64,000 nucleotides of DNA from Brevibacillus fluminis (GCF_003710825.1 NZ_RHHQ01000007.1:485903-549902); one strand, 5' to 3'. Shown: positions 52,450 to 61,410, numbered from the stretch's first letter. Numbers and translations are program-made. The notes: generated by a model from the letters alone, not told the origin.

Positions 52450-53740
52450 GACGATGACGTTCGCCGCTACTGGCGACAGTTTTATCACGAGAAGCACGGC
52501 AAATGATCCGGATCAGTTCGCTCGCATCGCACAGCTGCTGCAAGAAGCCGATGCCTGCTTCACCAATCTGGAGACGACCGTGCATGACAACGAAGGCTAT
52601 CCCGGCGCGTTTAGCGGTGGCACGTGGGCGATGTCCCCGCCGCAGGTACTGCACCATTTGAAAGAATATGGCTTCAACCTGATCGGCTGGGCGAACAACC
52701 ACACGCTCGATTATTTATACGGCGGGCTGGAAGCGACGGAACGGTATTTAAACCAGTATGAATTCGTTCATGCGGGCGCGGGGAAAAACTTGGCGGAGGC
52801 ATCGGCCCCGCGGTATCTCGATTTGCCGGCGGGACGTGTCGCGCTGATCGCAGCGACATCGACCTTCCATCCATGGTGGGTCGCAGGCGAACAGAGAGCC
52901 GACAGTATCGGAAGGCCTGGCATCAATCCGATGCGCTATTTGACACAGCATGCGGTGTCTCTGGAAAGGCTGCAGCAGCTCAAAGAGATCGCGGATACAG
53001 TGGACATCAACGCGGTGAACAAGGTGCTGATCGAGGAAGGATTCATGAATCCGCCGGGAGAGGGGATCTATTTGTTCGGCAATGCCCGATTCGTCGAGGG
53101 GGCAGAGGAGAAGACGACGACAGTTCCGCATCCGCGTGATTTGAAGCGTATGCTTGACTCCATTCGGGAAGCGAAGCGCCGCGCGGATTACGTACTGGTC
53201 AGCCTTCACGTCCATGAAATGAAAGGCGCGGACAAGGAGGTTGCCGCGGATTTCGTGCAAACGGTGGCGCATGCATGCATTGACGCAGGCGCGCATGCGA
53301 TCATTGGACACGGTCCGCATATTGTGCGCGGCATCGAGCTTTATCGAAAGCGGCCGATTTTTTACAGCCTCGGCGATTTCATCTTTCAGACGGAGACGGT
53401 GAGCAGCCAGCCAGCTGACTTTTACGAGTTTTATGGTTTATGCCATACGCATCGGGTGGCAGACGCGCTGGAGGCGATGAGCGCCAATTATTCGCGGGGA
53501 TTGTGCGTGCATCGGGATGTGTGGGAGTCGGTTATTCCCGTTTGGAAAATGGCGGATGGCGAGCTTACGGAGCTGTTGTTGTATCCGATCGAGCTGGGCT
53601 TTGACGAACCGATTTACCGGATGGGCTGCCCGGCTTTGACACACGATACGCGCATTTTGGAATCGCTTCAACGTTTAAGTGCACCGTATGGGACGACGAT
53701 CACCATCGAGGACGGCGTCGGAAAAATAAGGGTTGATTGA
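52442..53740 (+). CDS. CapA-family metallophosphatase-like protein
   Basis: 432-aa protein of the PGA_cap fold. Metal-site signatures are FAATGDSF at the start, FTNLETTVHD, GWANNHTLDY and VSLHVHEMKGADKEV, then IIGHGPHIVRGIE and SLGDFIFQTE. Relatives support poly-gamma-glutamate export or anchoring, but many are catabolic operon members of unknown function. It has no signal peptide and no capB/capC neighbours, so a capsule role is unlikely. ATG 52442 follows AGGAGA. Confidence 0.85.
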   Translation: MSKTMTFAATGDSFITRSTANDPDQFARIAQLLQEADACFTNLETTVHDNEGYPGAFSGGTWAMSPPQVLHHLKEYGFNLIGWANNHTLDYLYGGLEATERYLNQYEFVHAGAGKNLAEASAPRYLDLPAGRVALIAATSTFHPWWVAGEQRADSIGRPGINPMRYLTQHAVSLERLQQLKEIADTVDINAVNKVLIEEGFMNPPGEGIYLFGNARFVEGAEEKTTTVPHPRDLKRMLDSIREAKRRADYVLVSLHVHEMKGADKEVAADFVQTVAHACIDAGAHAIIGHGPHIVRGIELYRKRPIFYSLGDFIFQTETVSSQPADFYEFYGLCHTHRVADALEAMSANYSRGLCVHRDVWESVIPVWKMADGELTELLLYPIELGFDEPIYRMGCPALTHDTRILESLQRLSAPYGTTITIEDGVGKIRVD

Positions 53741-53758
53741 GAGGGAGGGAGACCGTAT

Positions 53759-54943
53759 ATGAGAGAGCGTGTATTTGCGCGGCTGGAAGCCTTGTATCCC
53801 AAGCTTGTCGCCATCCGCCGGGATTTGCACATGTACCCGGAGCTATCGTTTCAGGAAGTGAGGACGCCGCAAAAAATTGCGGATGCGTATCGGGAATGGG
53901 GGCTAGAGGTCCGCGAGCAGGTGGGAGGCAGGGGCGTTGTCGCGGTTCTTCGCGGGGAAAAGCCGGGCAGGACAGTGGCGCTGCGAGCCGATTTCGATGC
54001 GCTGCCGATCCAGGATGAGAAGGAAGTGCCGTACAAGTCGCGCATGGAAGGCGTCATGCACGCTTGCGGCCACGACATTCACACGGCTTCCTTGCTGGGC
54101 GTGGCTGAAACGCTTGCAGCGGAACGAGAGGCGCTCTCGGGCACGGTCGTCTTCATCCATCAGTTCGCTGAGGAGGTGCCGCCGGGAGGGGCAATCGCGA
54201 TGATCGAGGACGGCTGTCTCGAGGGGGTGGATGTGATTTTCGGGGCGCATGTGGCCTCCATTTTGCCGCTCGGCGTAATCGGGGTGAAGGAAGGCTATCT
54301 TACCGCAGCATCAGACAATTTCACGATCGAGATCAGCGGAAAAGGCGGGCACGGCGCCGGACCGCATTTGACAGTCGATGCGCTGGTGACCGGCAGCCAG
54401 CTGGTGACGGCTTTGCAGCAAATCGTGTCGAGGCGGGTTGACCCGCTCCAGCCAGCCGTTTTGACGATCGGAACGTTCATGAGCGGCGGAGCGCCGAATG
54501 TGATTGCCCAGACTGCCAAGATCGAGGGCACTGTCCGTACGTTTGATGAAGTAACGCGCAGTCTCATGGAGGAAGCGATTGGCACCATTACGCATGCGAC
54601 AGCAGCAGCGGCGGGGGCACGTGCGATATATGACTACAGCAAAGGGTATCCAGCCGGTTGGAACCATCCGGGCGAAACCCGGCAGGTGGAGCGGATTGCC
54701 AAGGAACTGTTTGGTTTTGAGCAGGTGATGCAGCTTCCCGCTGGCATGGGTGGCGAGGATTTCGCCTACTATCTGCAGCGTGTGCCAGGCAGCTTCTATT
54801 ACGTAGGCGGGGGGAATGCGGAAATTGGCGCGAGCTACCCGCACCATCATCCGCGCTTTGATGTGGATGAACGATCGATGCTGCACATTGGAAAGCTGTT
54901 TTTGGCGTTAGTTCTGGACAGCTTGTCGCTAGACCATCCGTAA
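53759..54943 (+). CDS. M20-family amidohydrolase (N-acyl-amino-acid hydrolase type)
   Basis: 394-aa metallohydrolase. Metal and catalytic motifs are RADFDALPI (near residue 78), HACGHDIHTA, FAEEVPPGGA, and GGEDFAYY near 335. Enzymes of this group hydrolyse N-acyl amino acids, hippurate or indole-acetyl conjugates. GGGAGG precedes the ATG. It follows the CapA gene by 18 bp and precedes an MFS carrier by 24 bp, suggesting uptake and hydrolysis of one amide substrate. Confidence 0.9.
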   Translation: MRERVFARLEALYPKLVAIRRDLHMYPELSFQEVRTPQKIADAYREWGLEVREQVGGRGVVAVLRGEKPGRTVALRADFDALPIQDEKEVPYKSRMEGVMHACGHDIHTASLLGVAETLAAEREALSGTVVFIHQFAEEVPPGGAIAMIEDGCLEGVDVIFGAHVASILPLGVIGVKEGYLTAASDNFTIEISGKGGHGAGPHLTVDALVTGSQLVTALQQIVSRRVDPLQPAVLTIGTFMSGGAPNVIAQTAKIEGTVRTFDEVTRSLMEEAIGTITHATAAAAGARAIYDYSKGYPAGWNHPGETRQVERIAKELFGFEQVMQLPAGMGGEDFAYYLQRVPGSFYYVGGGNAEIGASYPHHHPRFDVDERSMLHIGKLFLALVLDSLSLDHP

Positions 54944-54967
54944 AAAACGAAAAGGGAGTGAGACAAG

Positions 54968-56221
54968 ATGGCATGGGTCACCCTTGTTTTATTGTTCGTC
55001 CTGTATATGATCAACTATGCCGACAAAGCGATTGCGGGCTATTCGGCTGTGCAGATCATGCAGGAGCTTCAGCTGTCGGCCACGCAATGGGGCGTTGTCG
55101 GCAGCAGCTTCTTCTGGTTGTTTTCCATTGCGGGTGTGCTAGGAGCCGCCTTGTCCGACAAGATCGGAACGAAAAAAATGCTAGCGATCATGGCGCTTTC
55201 CTGGACTATCGTACAGTTTGGCGCATATGCGATCGCGAGCTTGCCGATGCTGATGGGCGCACGCATCCTACTCGGCATTGGGGAAGGGCCGTTTTGGGCA
55301 ACGGTCGTTAGCCATTTGAGCAAATGGTTTCCGGAGGAGCGGCGAGGGCTTGTCTTCTCTACCGTCAATTTTGGCGCTTTTGTCGGAGCTGTTGCGTTCG
55401 CGCCACTGTTGGTCGGCATCATCGAATCGAGCGGCTGGCGTCATTCCTGGGCGATGCTAGGCGCCGCGAGCCTGGCCTGGTTTTTGGTCTGGATGTGGAT
55501 CGGCAAGGAGAAGCCGCATGCAAAAGCAATCGCACCTGAAGAGCTGATTGCCAAGGAACCGATCCAGTGGAAGAAATTGTTCGCGATTTTGTTCTCGGCC
55601 AGCTTCATCTTTACGTTTCTGATCTACTTTGCCCAAATCTGGGGAACGACATTTGCCGCTGTATGGGAACCGGTCTATTTGGTCAAGGTTCTGGGCTTTA
55701 CCCCAAAGCAAATGAGCTATGCCATCGCAGGAACCGGCTTGCTCGCGGGTCTGATGACGATCGCCATCTCCTGGTATGCCGACACGCTGTATAAGAAAAA
55801 CCGCAGTTATCGCAAATCATATGTAACCGTCGGCGGAATCTCGATTATCCTCGGAGGAGTGTTTTTCTACGCGATGTCAGTAACGCACCAAGCTGTATGG
55901 GTGCTGATTGCAGCCTGCCTTGCCAAAGGCTTTTCATTCTCAGTCGGCACCTCGGCATCCGTGATCGCCACCAGTCTGATGCCCGAGCGCAAAGGCTTGA
56001 TCATGGGCGTACTCTCAGGATTTGTCACGATTGCAGGAATCATCTCACCGATCGTGACGGGCGCAATCGTGCAGGCGGCAGGGAATGACATTAGCCGTGG
56101 CTTCGGCAATGCATTAATTGCCAACGGCGTGCTGTTCGTGGTATTTGGCATCCTATTTTTACTCTATGTGAAACGCAACGAAACTGGACAACGTGTGCAG
56201 GAAGAGAAGGCCTCAGCCTGA
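54968..56221 (+). CDS. MFS transporter (ACS-like)
   Basis: 417-aa carrier with 12 hydrophobic segments. Motif A-type loop SDKIGTKKML near residue 62, GIGEGPFWATVVSHLSKWFP and RRGLVF are typical of the anion:cation symporter group that carries organic anions and acylated compounds. It belongs to the rpiR-capA-M20 transcript. Nothing resembling a terminator lies immediately after it. Confidence 0.9.
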   Translation: MAWVTLVLLFVLYMINYADKAIAGYSAVQIMQELQLSATQWGVVGSSFFWLFSIAGVLGAALSDKIGTKKMLAIMALSWTIVQFGAYAIASLPMLMGARILLGIGEGPFWATVVSHLSKWFPEERRGLVFSTVNFGAFVGAVAFAPLLVGIIESSGWRHSWAMLGAASLAWFLVWMWIGKEKPHAKAIAPEELIAKEPIQWKKLFAILFSASFIFTFLIYFAQIWGTTFAAVWEPVYLVKVLGFTPKQMSYAIAGTGLLAGLMTIAISWYADTLYKKNRSYRKSYVTVGGISIILGGVFFYAMSVTHQAVWVLIAACLAKGFSFSVGTSASVIATSLMPERKGLIMGVLSGFVTIAGIISPIVTGAIVQAAGNDISRGFGNALIANGVLFVVFGILFLLYVKRNETGQRVQEEKASA

Positions 56222-56356
56222 TAAAAGTGAAAAACGTGATGGCAGTATAGGCAAAACCTACGGACAAGATAACAAAAAAGTATAAGTATATTGAAATTAA
56301 ATGAAGTAGAATAAAAAGTAATTTCAATATAGTCAAACAACAGGAGAGACGTAGCA

Positions 56357-57295
56357 GTGAACAAAGTAGAGAAAATCAGTAAGTTCGTAGGCAGTACGTT
56401 TTCAGTTTGGGTCCTATTATTCGCCATCATCGGATTTTTCGTTCCGCAAGCATTTGTCGGTATGAAGGCAAACATTTCGTTGCTTTTGGGCATTATCATG
56501 TTCGGTATGGGACTGACCCTGTCCGCAGCCGATTTCCAGGAAGTGTTCCGCCGCCCGATCGACGTGCTGATCGGCGTGGTCGGCCATTATTTGATCATGC
56601 CGGCGCTCGCTTATTTTTTGGCGATAGCGCTCCAGCTTCCGCCTGATATCGCAGTTGGTGTCATCCTCGTTGGCTGCTGCCCGAGCGGGACAGCTTCCAA
56701 TGTCATGACGTTCTTGGCGAAAGGCGACGTTGCGCTTGGCGTTTCAGTCGCATCGGTTTCGACATTGATCGCGCCAATCGCAACACCGGGAATCATTTCC
56801 TTGCTGGCAAACAAATGGATGACGATCAATACACAATCGCTGATCCTTGACATCATTGAAGTCGTTATCGTTCCGATCGTCCTCGGCGTAATCGTGAAAG
56901 CCTTGTTCAAAAAACAAGCCGAAGCGAGCGTCAAAGCGCTCCCATTGGTTTCGACAATCGCCATCGTACTGATCGTCGGCATCGTCGTCGCCATCAACAA
57001 AGGGAAAATTCTCGAAACAGGCGGCATCATCTTCGCTGTCGTGATTTTGCACAACCTTCTCGGATACCTGTTGGGGTATTTATTTGCGGAAATGTTCGGT
57101 TTGAACCTCGCCAAACGCAAGGCGATCACACTGGAGACCGGCATGCAAAACTCCGGACTGGGCGCGGCCCTGGCTGCAGCGCATTTCAATCCGATTGCAG
57201 CGGTTCCAAGCGCGATCTTCAGCGTCTGGCACAACATTTCAGGTTCGCTCTTGGCGACATGGTTTGCCAAGCGAGAAGAAAAGCGCTCCGTCTAG
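56357..57295 (+). CDS. BASS-family symporter (YocS/PanS-like)
   Basis: 312-aa membrane protein of about nine or ten hydrophobic segments in the bile acid:sodium symporter fold. Signatures are MFGMGLTLSAADF, VGCCPSGTASNVM and ETGMQNSGLGAALA. Bacterial members carry pantoate, keto-pantoate or other organic anions with Na+. GTG 56357 is seven bases after CAGGAGAG. It may be an independent unit; the preceding 135 bp are AT-rich. Confidence 0.9.
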   Translation: MNKVEKISKFVGSTFSVWVLLFAIIGFFVPQAFVGMKANISLLLGIIMFGMGLTLSAADFQEVFRRPIDVLIGVVGHYLIMPALAYFLAIALQLPPDIAVGVILVGCCPSGTASNVMTFLAKGDVALGVSVASVSTLIAPIATPGIISLLANKWMTINTQSLILDIIEVVIVPIVLGVIVKALFKKQAEASVKALPLVSTIAIVLIVGIVVAINKGKILETGGIIFAVVILHNLLGYLLGYLFAEMFGLNLAKRKAITLETGMQNSGLGAALAAAHFNPIAAVPSAIFSVWHNISGSLLATWFAKREEKRSV

Positions 57296-57304
57296 AAAAG
57301 CAGA

Positions 57305-57334
57305 TTGACATGCGATTCACCCGTTTTCTATAAT
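57305..57334 (+). promoter_or_regulatory. Sigma-A promoter of the tandem T-box leader
   Basis: TTGACA (57305-57310), an 18-base spacer, TATAAT (57329-57334). Confidence 0.85.
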
Positions 57335-57373
57335 AGGCTTACGAGATCAATTTGTACGAATGTTCGATATTTT

Positions 57374-57672
57374 GCGATGACAAGGACGAGTAACGGAAAA
57401 GCGTGATGCCAGAGAGCCGTTTGTTTTGCTGAAAGAACGGTCATCACCTGTCCGTGAAAATCACCTTGGAGCTGCGCCGCGAACAGGCTCTTAGGCCTCA
57501 GTAGCAAGCGACGTCCTCGTCCGGCGTTAACGGATGCGAGTCACCACTGGTGACTTAGTCGAGCCTGCCGCTCGCAAGACGGCAGGGAAGCTGAGTGGTA
57601 CCGCGAGCCAAGAACCTCGCCTCAGCAACCAGGCCCCACAAAAGGGGTCGGTTGCTTGGGTGAGGTTTTTTT
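57374..57672 (+). promoter_or_regulatory. T-box riboswitch 1 of a tandem pair, isoleucine type
   Basis: Stem I begins GCGATGACAAGGAC and contains CCAGAGAGCCG; the specifier stretch is GAAAATCACCTTGG, giving ATC (Ile) followed by A, as T-boxes prefer. The antiterminator core is AAGCTGAGTGGTACCGCGAG (57589-57608), then a terminator (57615-57672) ending in T7. Confidence 0.92.
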
Positions 57673-57686
57673 ATTGATAACAAGAC

Positions 57687-57993
57687 GCGATGACAAGGAC
57701 AAGTAGAGGAATCAGCAGATGCCAGAGAGCCGTTCGAATTGCTGAAAGAACGGTCATCCGCTCTCCATCGAAACATCACCTTGGAGCAGCGCTGTGAACA
57801 GGTGTTTTCGGCCTCAGTAGCGAGCGACGTCTCATCCGGCGGTAACGGATGCGAGTCACCACAGGTGACTTAATCGAGCCTGCCGCTCGCAAGACGGTAG
57901 GGAAGCTGAGTGGTACCGCGAGTATGCCTTCGCCTCAGCAATCGGATGGACTGCCAGTGTGTAGTCGGCCGGTTGCGGGCGAGGGCTTTTTTT
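57687..57993 (+). promoter_or_regulatory. T-box riboswitch 2 of the tandem pair, isoleucine type
   Basis: Near copy of the first unit, shifted 313 bp. It has GCGATGACAAGGAC, CCAGAGAGCCG, the specifier GAAACATCACC (ATC, Ile), core TGGTACCGCG at 57911-57920, and a terminator (57929-57993) ending in T7. Terminator sequences are the most diverged part. Both must be read through before the ACT gene is expressed. Confidence 0.92.
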
Positions 57994-58028
57994 CATACAA
58001 AAAATAATTCAACAAAGGAGAGAGAAGA

Positions 58029-58259
58029 ATGAACCAAACTTTTACTTTGGTCGTGAATGACCAGCCAGACGTTTTGCTGCGCATCATCGGTGTCCTGACC
58101 CGCTACAATGTCTGCATCAAAAGCTTTTCGCATGTCCCGGCAGAAGAGGAAGGAACGGCAATCATGACATTCAGCGCGTTCTTTGAAGAGAAATGGTACG
58201 ATCTCGTTCTCAAGCAGCTGGTCAAGCTGATCGATGTAATCGAGCTAAAAGCGACGTAG
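58029..58259 (+). CDS. Small ACT-domain protein, IlvM/IlvN-like
   Basis: 76-aa single ACT domain: FTLVVNDQPDVLLRIIGVLTRYN, then SFSHVPAEEEGTAIMTF, resembling the small regulatory subunit of acetolactate synthase (IlvM size; IlvN is about twice as long). ACT domains bind amino acids. GGAGAGAG precedes the ATG. The catalytic subunit ilvB is not here, although the two isoleucine T-boxes imply branched-chain control. It may regulate an acetohydroxyacid synthase encoded elsewhere. Confidence 0.85.
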   Translation: MNQTFTLVVNDQPDVLLRIIGVLTRYNVCIKSFSHVPAEEEGTAIMTFSAFFEEKWYDLVLKQLVKLIDVIELKAT

Positions 58260-58270
58260 GCACACCTCCA

Positions 58271-58318
58271 GACATGCCAGCCTGCATCGTTACGACTCAA
58301 GCGCAAGGCTGGCATGTC
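58271..58318 (+). terminator. Hairpin after the ACT gene
   Basis: Perfect 13-bp stem GACATGCCAGCCT/AGGCTGGCATGTC with a 22-base loop. It lacks an immediate T run, so it may be a weak terminator or a 3' protective stem. The following 190 bp to the riboswitch hold only promoter-like DNA. Confidence 0.5.
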
Positions 58319-58425
58319 AGTCTGTCACGGCCGATTGTTTTTGCCGATGGAGCTGGCAGTTCCACGATACACCCGGTGGAAATTTGCTGATCTGAAATTT
58401 TGCATATTTGGAAATAGTCAATCCT

Positions 58426-58453
58426 TGAAAATTGGAAGAGATTGTACTAATAT
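58426..58453 (+). promoter_or_regulatory. Probable promoter of the c-di-GMP riboswitch leader
   Basis: TTGAAA (58426-58431), 16-base spacer, TAATAT (58448-58453), about 60 bp before the aptamer. Confidence 0.5.
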
Positions 58454-58511
58454 GTTCGGTGGGCATAGCAATATTTTATATATCGGAAAAAGTGATAATT
58501 GAATGAATTAA

Positions 58512-58606
58512 GTTCGAAAAAGGCAAACTCATTGAAAAATGGGGACGCAAAGCTAAAGGGGCTTCCATGTCATCAAAAACATGTTGCCAGCCAGCTACCG
58601 AGTAGT
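58512..58606 (+). promoter_or_regulatory. Cyclic di-GMP-I (GEMM-I) riboswitch aptamer
   Basis: Conserved elements occur in order: AGGCAAACTCATTGAAAAATGG (58521-58542; GAAA tetraloop on the P1b stem), GGGACGCAAAGCTAAAGGGGC, an ATGT/ACAT hairpin, and GCCAGCTACCG. These match the class-I c-di-GMP aptamer. It directly precedes an HD-GYP c-di-GMP phosphodiesterase gene. Confidence 0.9.
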
Positions 58607-58629
58607 GTACATGTTGGTGTCCGCAGGTC

Positions 58630-58668
58630 ACGATCCTTTTCGAATGCTGAAAAGGGTCGTTTCTTTTT
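58630..58668 (+). terminator. Expression-platform terminator of the c-di-GMP riboswitch
   Basis: Perfect 12-bp stem ACGATCCTTTTC/GAAAAGGGTCGT (one G-T pair) with a seven-base loop, followed by TTTCTTTTT, 24 bases after the aptamer. Confidence 0.85.
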
Positions 58669-58773
58669 GGCAGGAAAATCGCGGAGTAGCTGGGGAGGAG
58701 AGCGCAAGCGGATGTGAAATGACATTGCCGATTGTTTAATTTCGCTTACATAGAAAGGCTGGAGAAGAAGTTC

Positions 58774-59715
58774 ATGCTTCGTTTTGAAAAAGAGAGTCGT
58801 CTATTATATGGGATTAGGCATCCTGTCCTGTCCATCTCCGGTTTCATTCTTCTGCTTCTCCTAATTGTGATGATCGACGGCTTCGTGTTCCCGTATAAAG
58901 ACCTAAAAGGCATTTATCTCATTCCTCTACTTACGGCCGGCTGTGTGTTTTGGCGAAATATGCCGCTGCAGCTAATCATCGCCAGCCTCATCACATGGCT
59001 GTGGTACTTTTTTCCTCCCTATGTAAGCCAGCATTTCGTGCAAATTCTGCTTCAATGGCTTACCAATGTACTAGCGGTCATTGCTATCTCCACGTTGATC
59101 AAACTCTATCTTGCGGAAAAAGATCATACGCTCGAGCTGACGGTGGCGCTTGCCAAATCGTTGGACTCGCGCGATCCGCATACGGCGTGCCACTCTGAAA
59201 ATGTGGCGCACTATGCGGTATTAATTGCCAAGGAGCTTGGACTGCCAAAGCGCATCTGCCAGCAGGTGTATTTGGGTGGACTTTTGCATGACATCGGCAA
59301 AATTGGCGTTCCGGAATCGATCCTGACCAAACCTGGACGGCTGACCAAAGAGGAATATGAAGTGATCAAGCAGCACCCCAGCATCGGCTTTGAAATGGTC
59401 AAACACATCCCTGCCTTTCAAAAACGGGGGATTTTGGACATGATATTGTACCATCATGAACGATACGATGGGACCGGCTATCCAAAAGGGCTTTCGGGCG
59501 GGGACATCCCATTGTTTGCGCGCATCATGGCCGTGGCCGATTGCTTTGATGCGATAACCTCGACGAGGGTTTATCGGAAGGAAGCTGAGCTCGCGGTCGC
59601 ATGCACCGAAATCGAGCGGAACAAAGGCGAGCAATTCGACCCGATAATCGTGGATGCGTTTTTGCGCATGATAGAACAAACAGGGCCCGAAATCTTGCGA
59701 ACATATCGAAAGTAG
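58774..59715 (+). CDS. Membrane-anchored HD-GYP domain phosphodiesterase
   Basis: 313-aa protein. Four hydrophobic segments (about 18-35, 46-60, 66-82, 92-112) precede a cytoplasmic HD-GYP domain: HSEN..H near 140, HD at 172-173 in GLLHDIGKIG, HHERYDGTGYP at 227-237 and ADCFDAITSTRVYR. Such enzymes hydrolyse c-di-GMP. ATG 58774 is nine bases after GGAG; the longer frame from TTG 58732 is unsupported. Regulation by a c-di-GMP riboswitch makes a feedback loop. Confidence 0.93.
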   Translation: MLRFEKESRLLYGIRHPVLSISGFILLLLLIVMIDGFVFPYKDLKGIYLIPLLTAGCVFWRNMPLQLIIASLITWLWYFFPPYVSQHFVQILLQWLTNVLAVIAISTLIKLYLAEKDHTLELTVALAKSLDSRDPHTACHSENVAHYAVLIAKELGLPKRICQQVYLGGLLHDIGKIGVPESILTKPGRLTKEEYEVIKQHPSIGFEMVKHIPAFQKRGILDMILYHHERYDGTGYPKGLSGGDIPLFARIMAVADCFDAITSTRVYRKEAELAVACTEIERNKGEQFDPIIVDAFLRMIEQTGPEILRTYRK

Positions 59716-59744
59716 CGGATAGTAACCGCGGGAAACGAAACGAC

Positions 59745-59772
59745 AGCGCTCATCGGAGCGCTTTTATTTTTA
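59745..59772 (+). terminator. Intrinsic terminator after the HD-GYP gene
   Basis: Stem AGCGCTC/GAGCGCT with a four-base loop, followed by TTTATTTTT. Confidence 0.8.
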
Positions 59773-59858
59773 AACTCAGTGAACGAGAGGGTTTTGTTTT
59801 CTGGTGATAACGCGTACAATGGTATCCTGTACAAAAGAATATAGAGGAGGAACTGTAC

Positions 59859-61169
59859 GTGGAAGAAAGACAAACACCCTGGCAGTTCGGCCTGGGCTCC
59901 TTGCAATGGTTTATTTTTTTGCTGGCCAATGCAGTGGCGCTGCCGATTGTGATCGGGGGAATCTATCAGCTGCCGCTGCCAAAAGTGATGGAGTTGATGC
60001 AGCGAACCTTTTTCGTCGTCGGCGTCACGTCGTTTTTGCAGGGCTGGATCGGACATCGGTTGCCGATAGCGGACGGTCCAGCAGGTTCGTGGGTAGCGGT
60101 GTTCACCATTTTTGCCGATATGGCAATCCGGCAAGGACACGATCTCCAGCAGACGTTGCGAATACTGGAAGGCGGCATGATCATGGCAGGACTCTTGCTG
60201 ATCGTGCTTGGAGCGACGGGCGTGATGGTGCGTATGCGCAAACTGTTTACCCCATTGGTGACAGGTTCGTTTTTGCTCTTGCTTGGCTTTCAGCTGAGCG
60301 GCGTTTTCCTGCTCGGCATGCTCGGGGCGCACGGAGAACCGGCGAAAGCTGATTTGCACACCGCGCTGATTTCATTTGGCGTCTTCGTGCTTGTCATCGG
60401 GCTGTCGGTATGGGGCAAAGGCTGGATGAGAGGCTACGCCGTTTTGCTCGGCATCATCTCAGGTTGGATTGCTTACTCGCTCAGCGGAAAAAGCGGTGCA
60501 GTGCTACCCGCGACGGACTGGTTCCAACTGCCGCGCGTTTTTGCCTGGGGCATGCCGGTTTGGGATAGTGGAATGGCTGTAGCGGTCGTCTTGTTCACTC
60601 TGCTTTTGGTATCGAATACGGTGGCGGCTGTAACCGCAGTGAGCCATATGGTTCCCAAGCGTCTGGAAAAGGAAGCGGGAGCTCTGAATGCCGGAGGATG
60701 GGCAGGTGGAATCGCACATCTCTTTTCGGCGGTATTTTCAACGGTCGGGATTGTACCACTGCCAGCGAGCGCAGGTTTCATTGGTTTGACGAAACAGCAT
60801 CGGCTGCGTCCTTTCTTGACGGCATGTATCGCACTTTCGTTGATCTCGCTCGTTCCCGCCGTCATCAGTAAGCTGTCGTTATTGCCTGGACCGGTGGCCA
60901 ATGCGGCATTGATGGCATCGTTCGTCCAGCTGATCGCACTTGGCTTGCAGACGATAACGCGAGAAGCATTGGATCAACGTAGGCTGACGATACTCGGCGT
61001 GACTTTTTTGTTTGGGGTCGGCACGATGTTTTTGCCGAAAACGATTTTCGCACAACTGCCTTCCGTCATTTCCTATGTATGCGGCAACGGATTGCTTTTG
61101 GGGACGCTGCTCGCCATCGCACTGGAGCAAGTATGGAAAAAGGAAAAGGAAGTATCTGTTGGTGCATAG
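59859..61169 (+). CDS. NCS2-family uracil/purine permease
   Basis: 436-aa membrane carrier with about 12-14 hydrophobic segments. NCS2 features include GIYQLP..VVGVTSFLQ near 27-55 and the substrate-site region ASAGFIGLT near 303-311. The family imports uracil, xanthine or uric acid with protons. Start is GTG 59859 after GAGGAGGAA. The downstream APC permease and cytosine-deaminase-like genes also point to heterocyclic-nitrogen compounds. Confidence 0.87.
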   Translation: MEERQTPWQFGLGSLQWFIFLLANAVALPIVIGGIYQLPLPKVMELMQRTFFVVGVTSFLQGWIGHRLPIADGPAGSWVAVFTIFADMAIRQGHDLQQTLRILEGGMIMAGLLLIVLGATGVMVRMRKLFTPLVTGSFLLLLGFQLSGVFLLGMLGAHGEPAKADLHTALISFGVFVLVIGLSVWGKGWMRGYAVLLGIISGWIAYSLSGKSGAVLPATDWFQLPRVFAWGMPVWDSGMAVAVVLFTLLLVSNTVAAVTAVSHMVPKRLEKEAGALNAGGWAGGIAHLFSAVFSTVGIVPLPASAGFIGLTKQHRLRPFLTACIALSLISLVPAVISKLSLLPGPVANAALMASFVQLIALGLQTITREALDQRRLTILGVTFLFGVGTMFLPKTIFAQLPSVISYVCGNGLLLGTLLAIALEQVWKKEKEVSVGA

Positions 61170-61410
61170 TTATGCAAATTTGAATAGAAAAATCAGCGCT
61201 GATGTCTGTAAGCGCGTCATTCTAGCAGAATCAGGAACTGGTACGAGAGTTGCAATGTCCGGTTGAAGGAAAGAGAGGGTTGATGGAAACGAAAAAAGCA
61301 AGTAGAAACGCACCAAAAGGGATATGTTTGTTTCAACTGGTCCGACCGGTCTTACTGGTATGAATGGGAATGAACATATCTGATACACTCGAAGGAGGTT
61401 TTGCCTTTCC
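61170..61410. other. Intergenic region before the APC permease
   Basis: No gene seen. It contains a perfect palindrome ATCAGCGCTGAT (61192-61203) and the GntR-type site at 61336 with an extended -10 box TGGTATGAA at 61356-61364. Confidence 0.4.
61336..61350. promoter_or_regulatory. Possible FadR/GntR-type operator
   Basis: ACTGGTCCGACCGGT is a 15-bp dyad with one mismatched pair and follows the ACTGGTC-N-GACCAGT pattern of FadR/LldR-group GntR repressors. It lies over the -35 position of the APC gene's promoter. Confidence 0.4.

Noticed and set aside
52442..53740. Poly-gamma-glutamate capsule locus
   Set aside because: Only the CapA-like fold is present, without signal peptide and without CapB/CapC.
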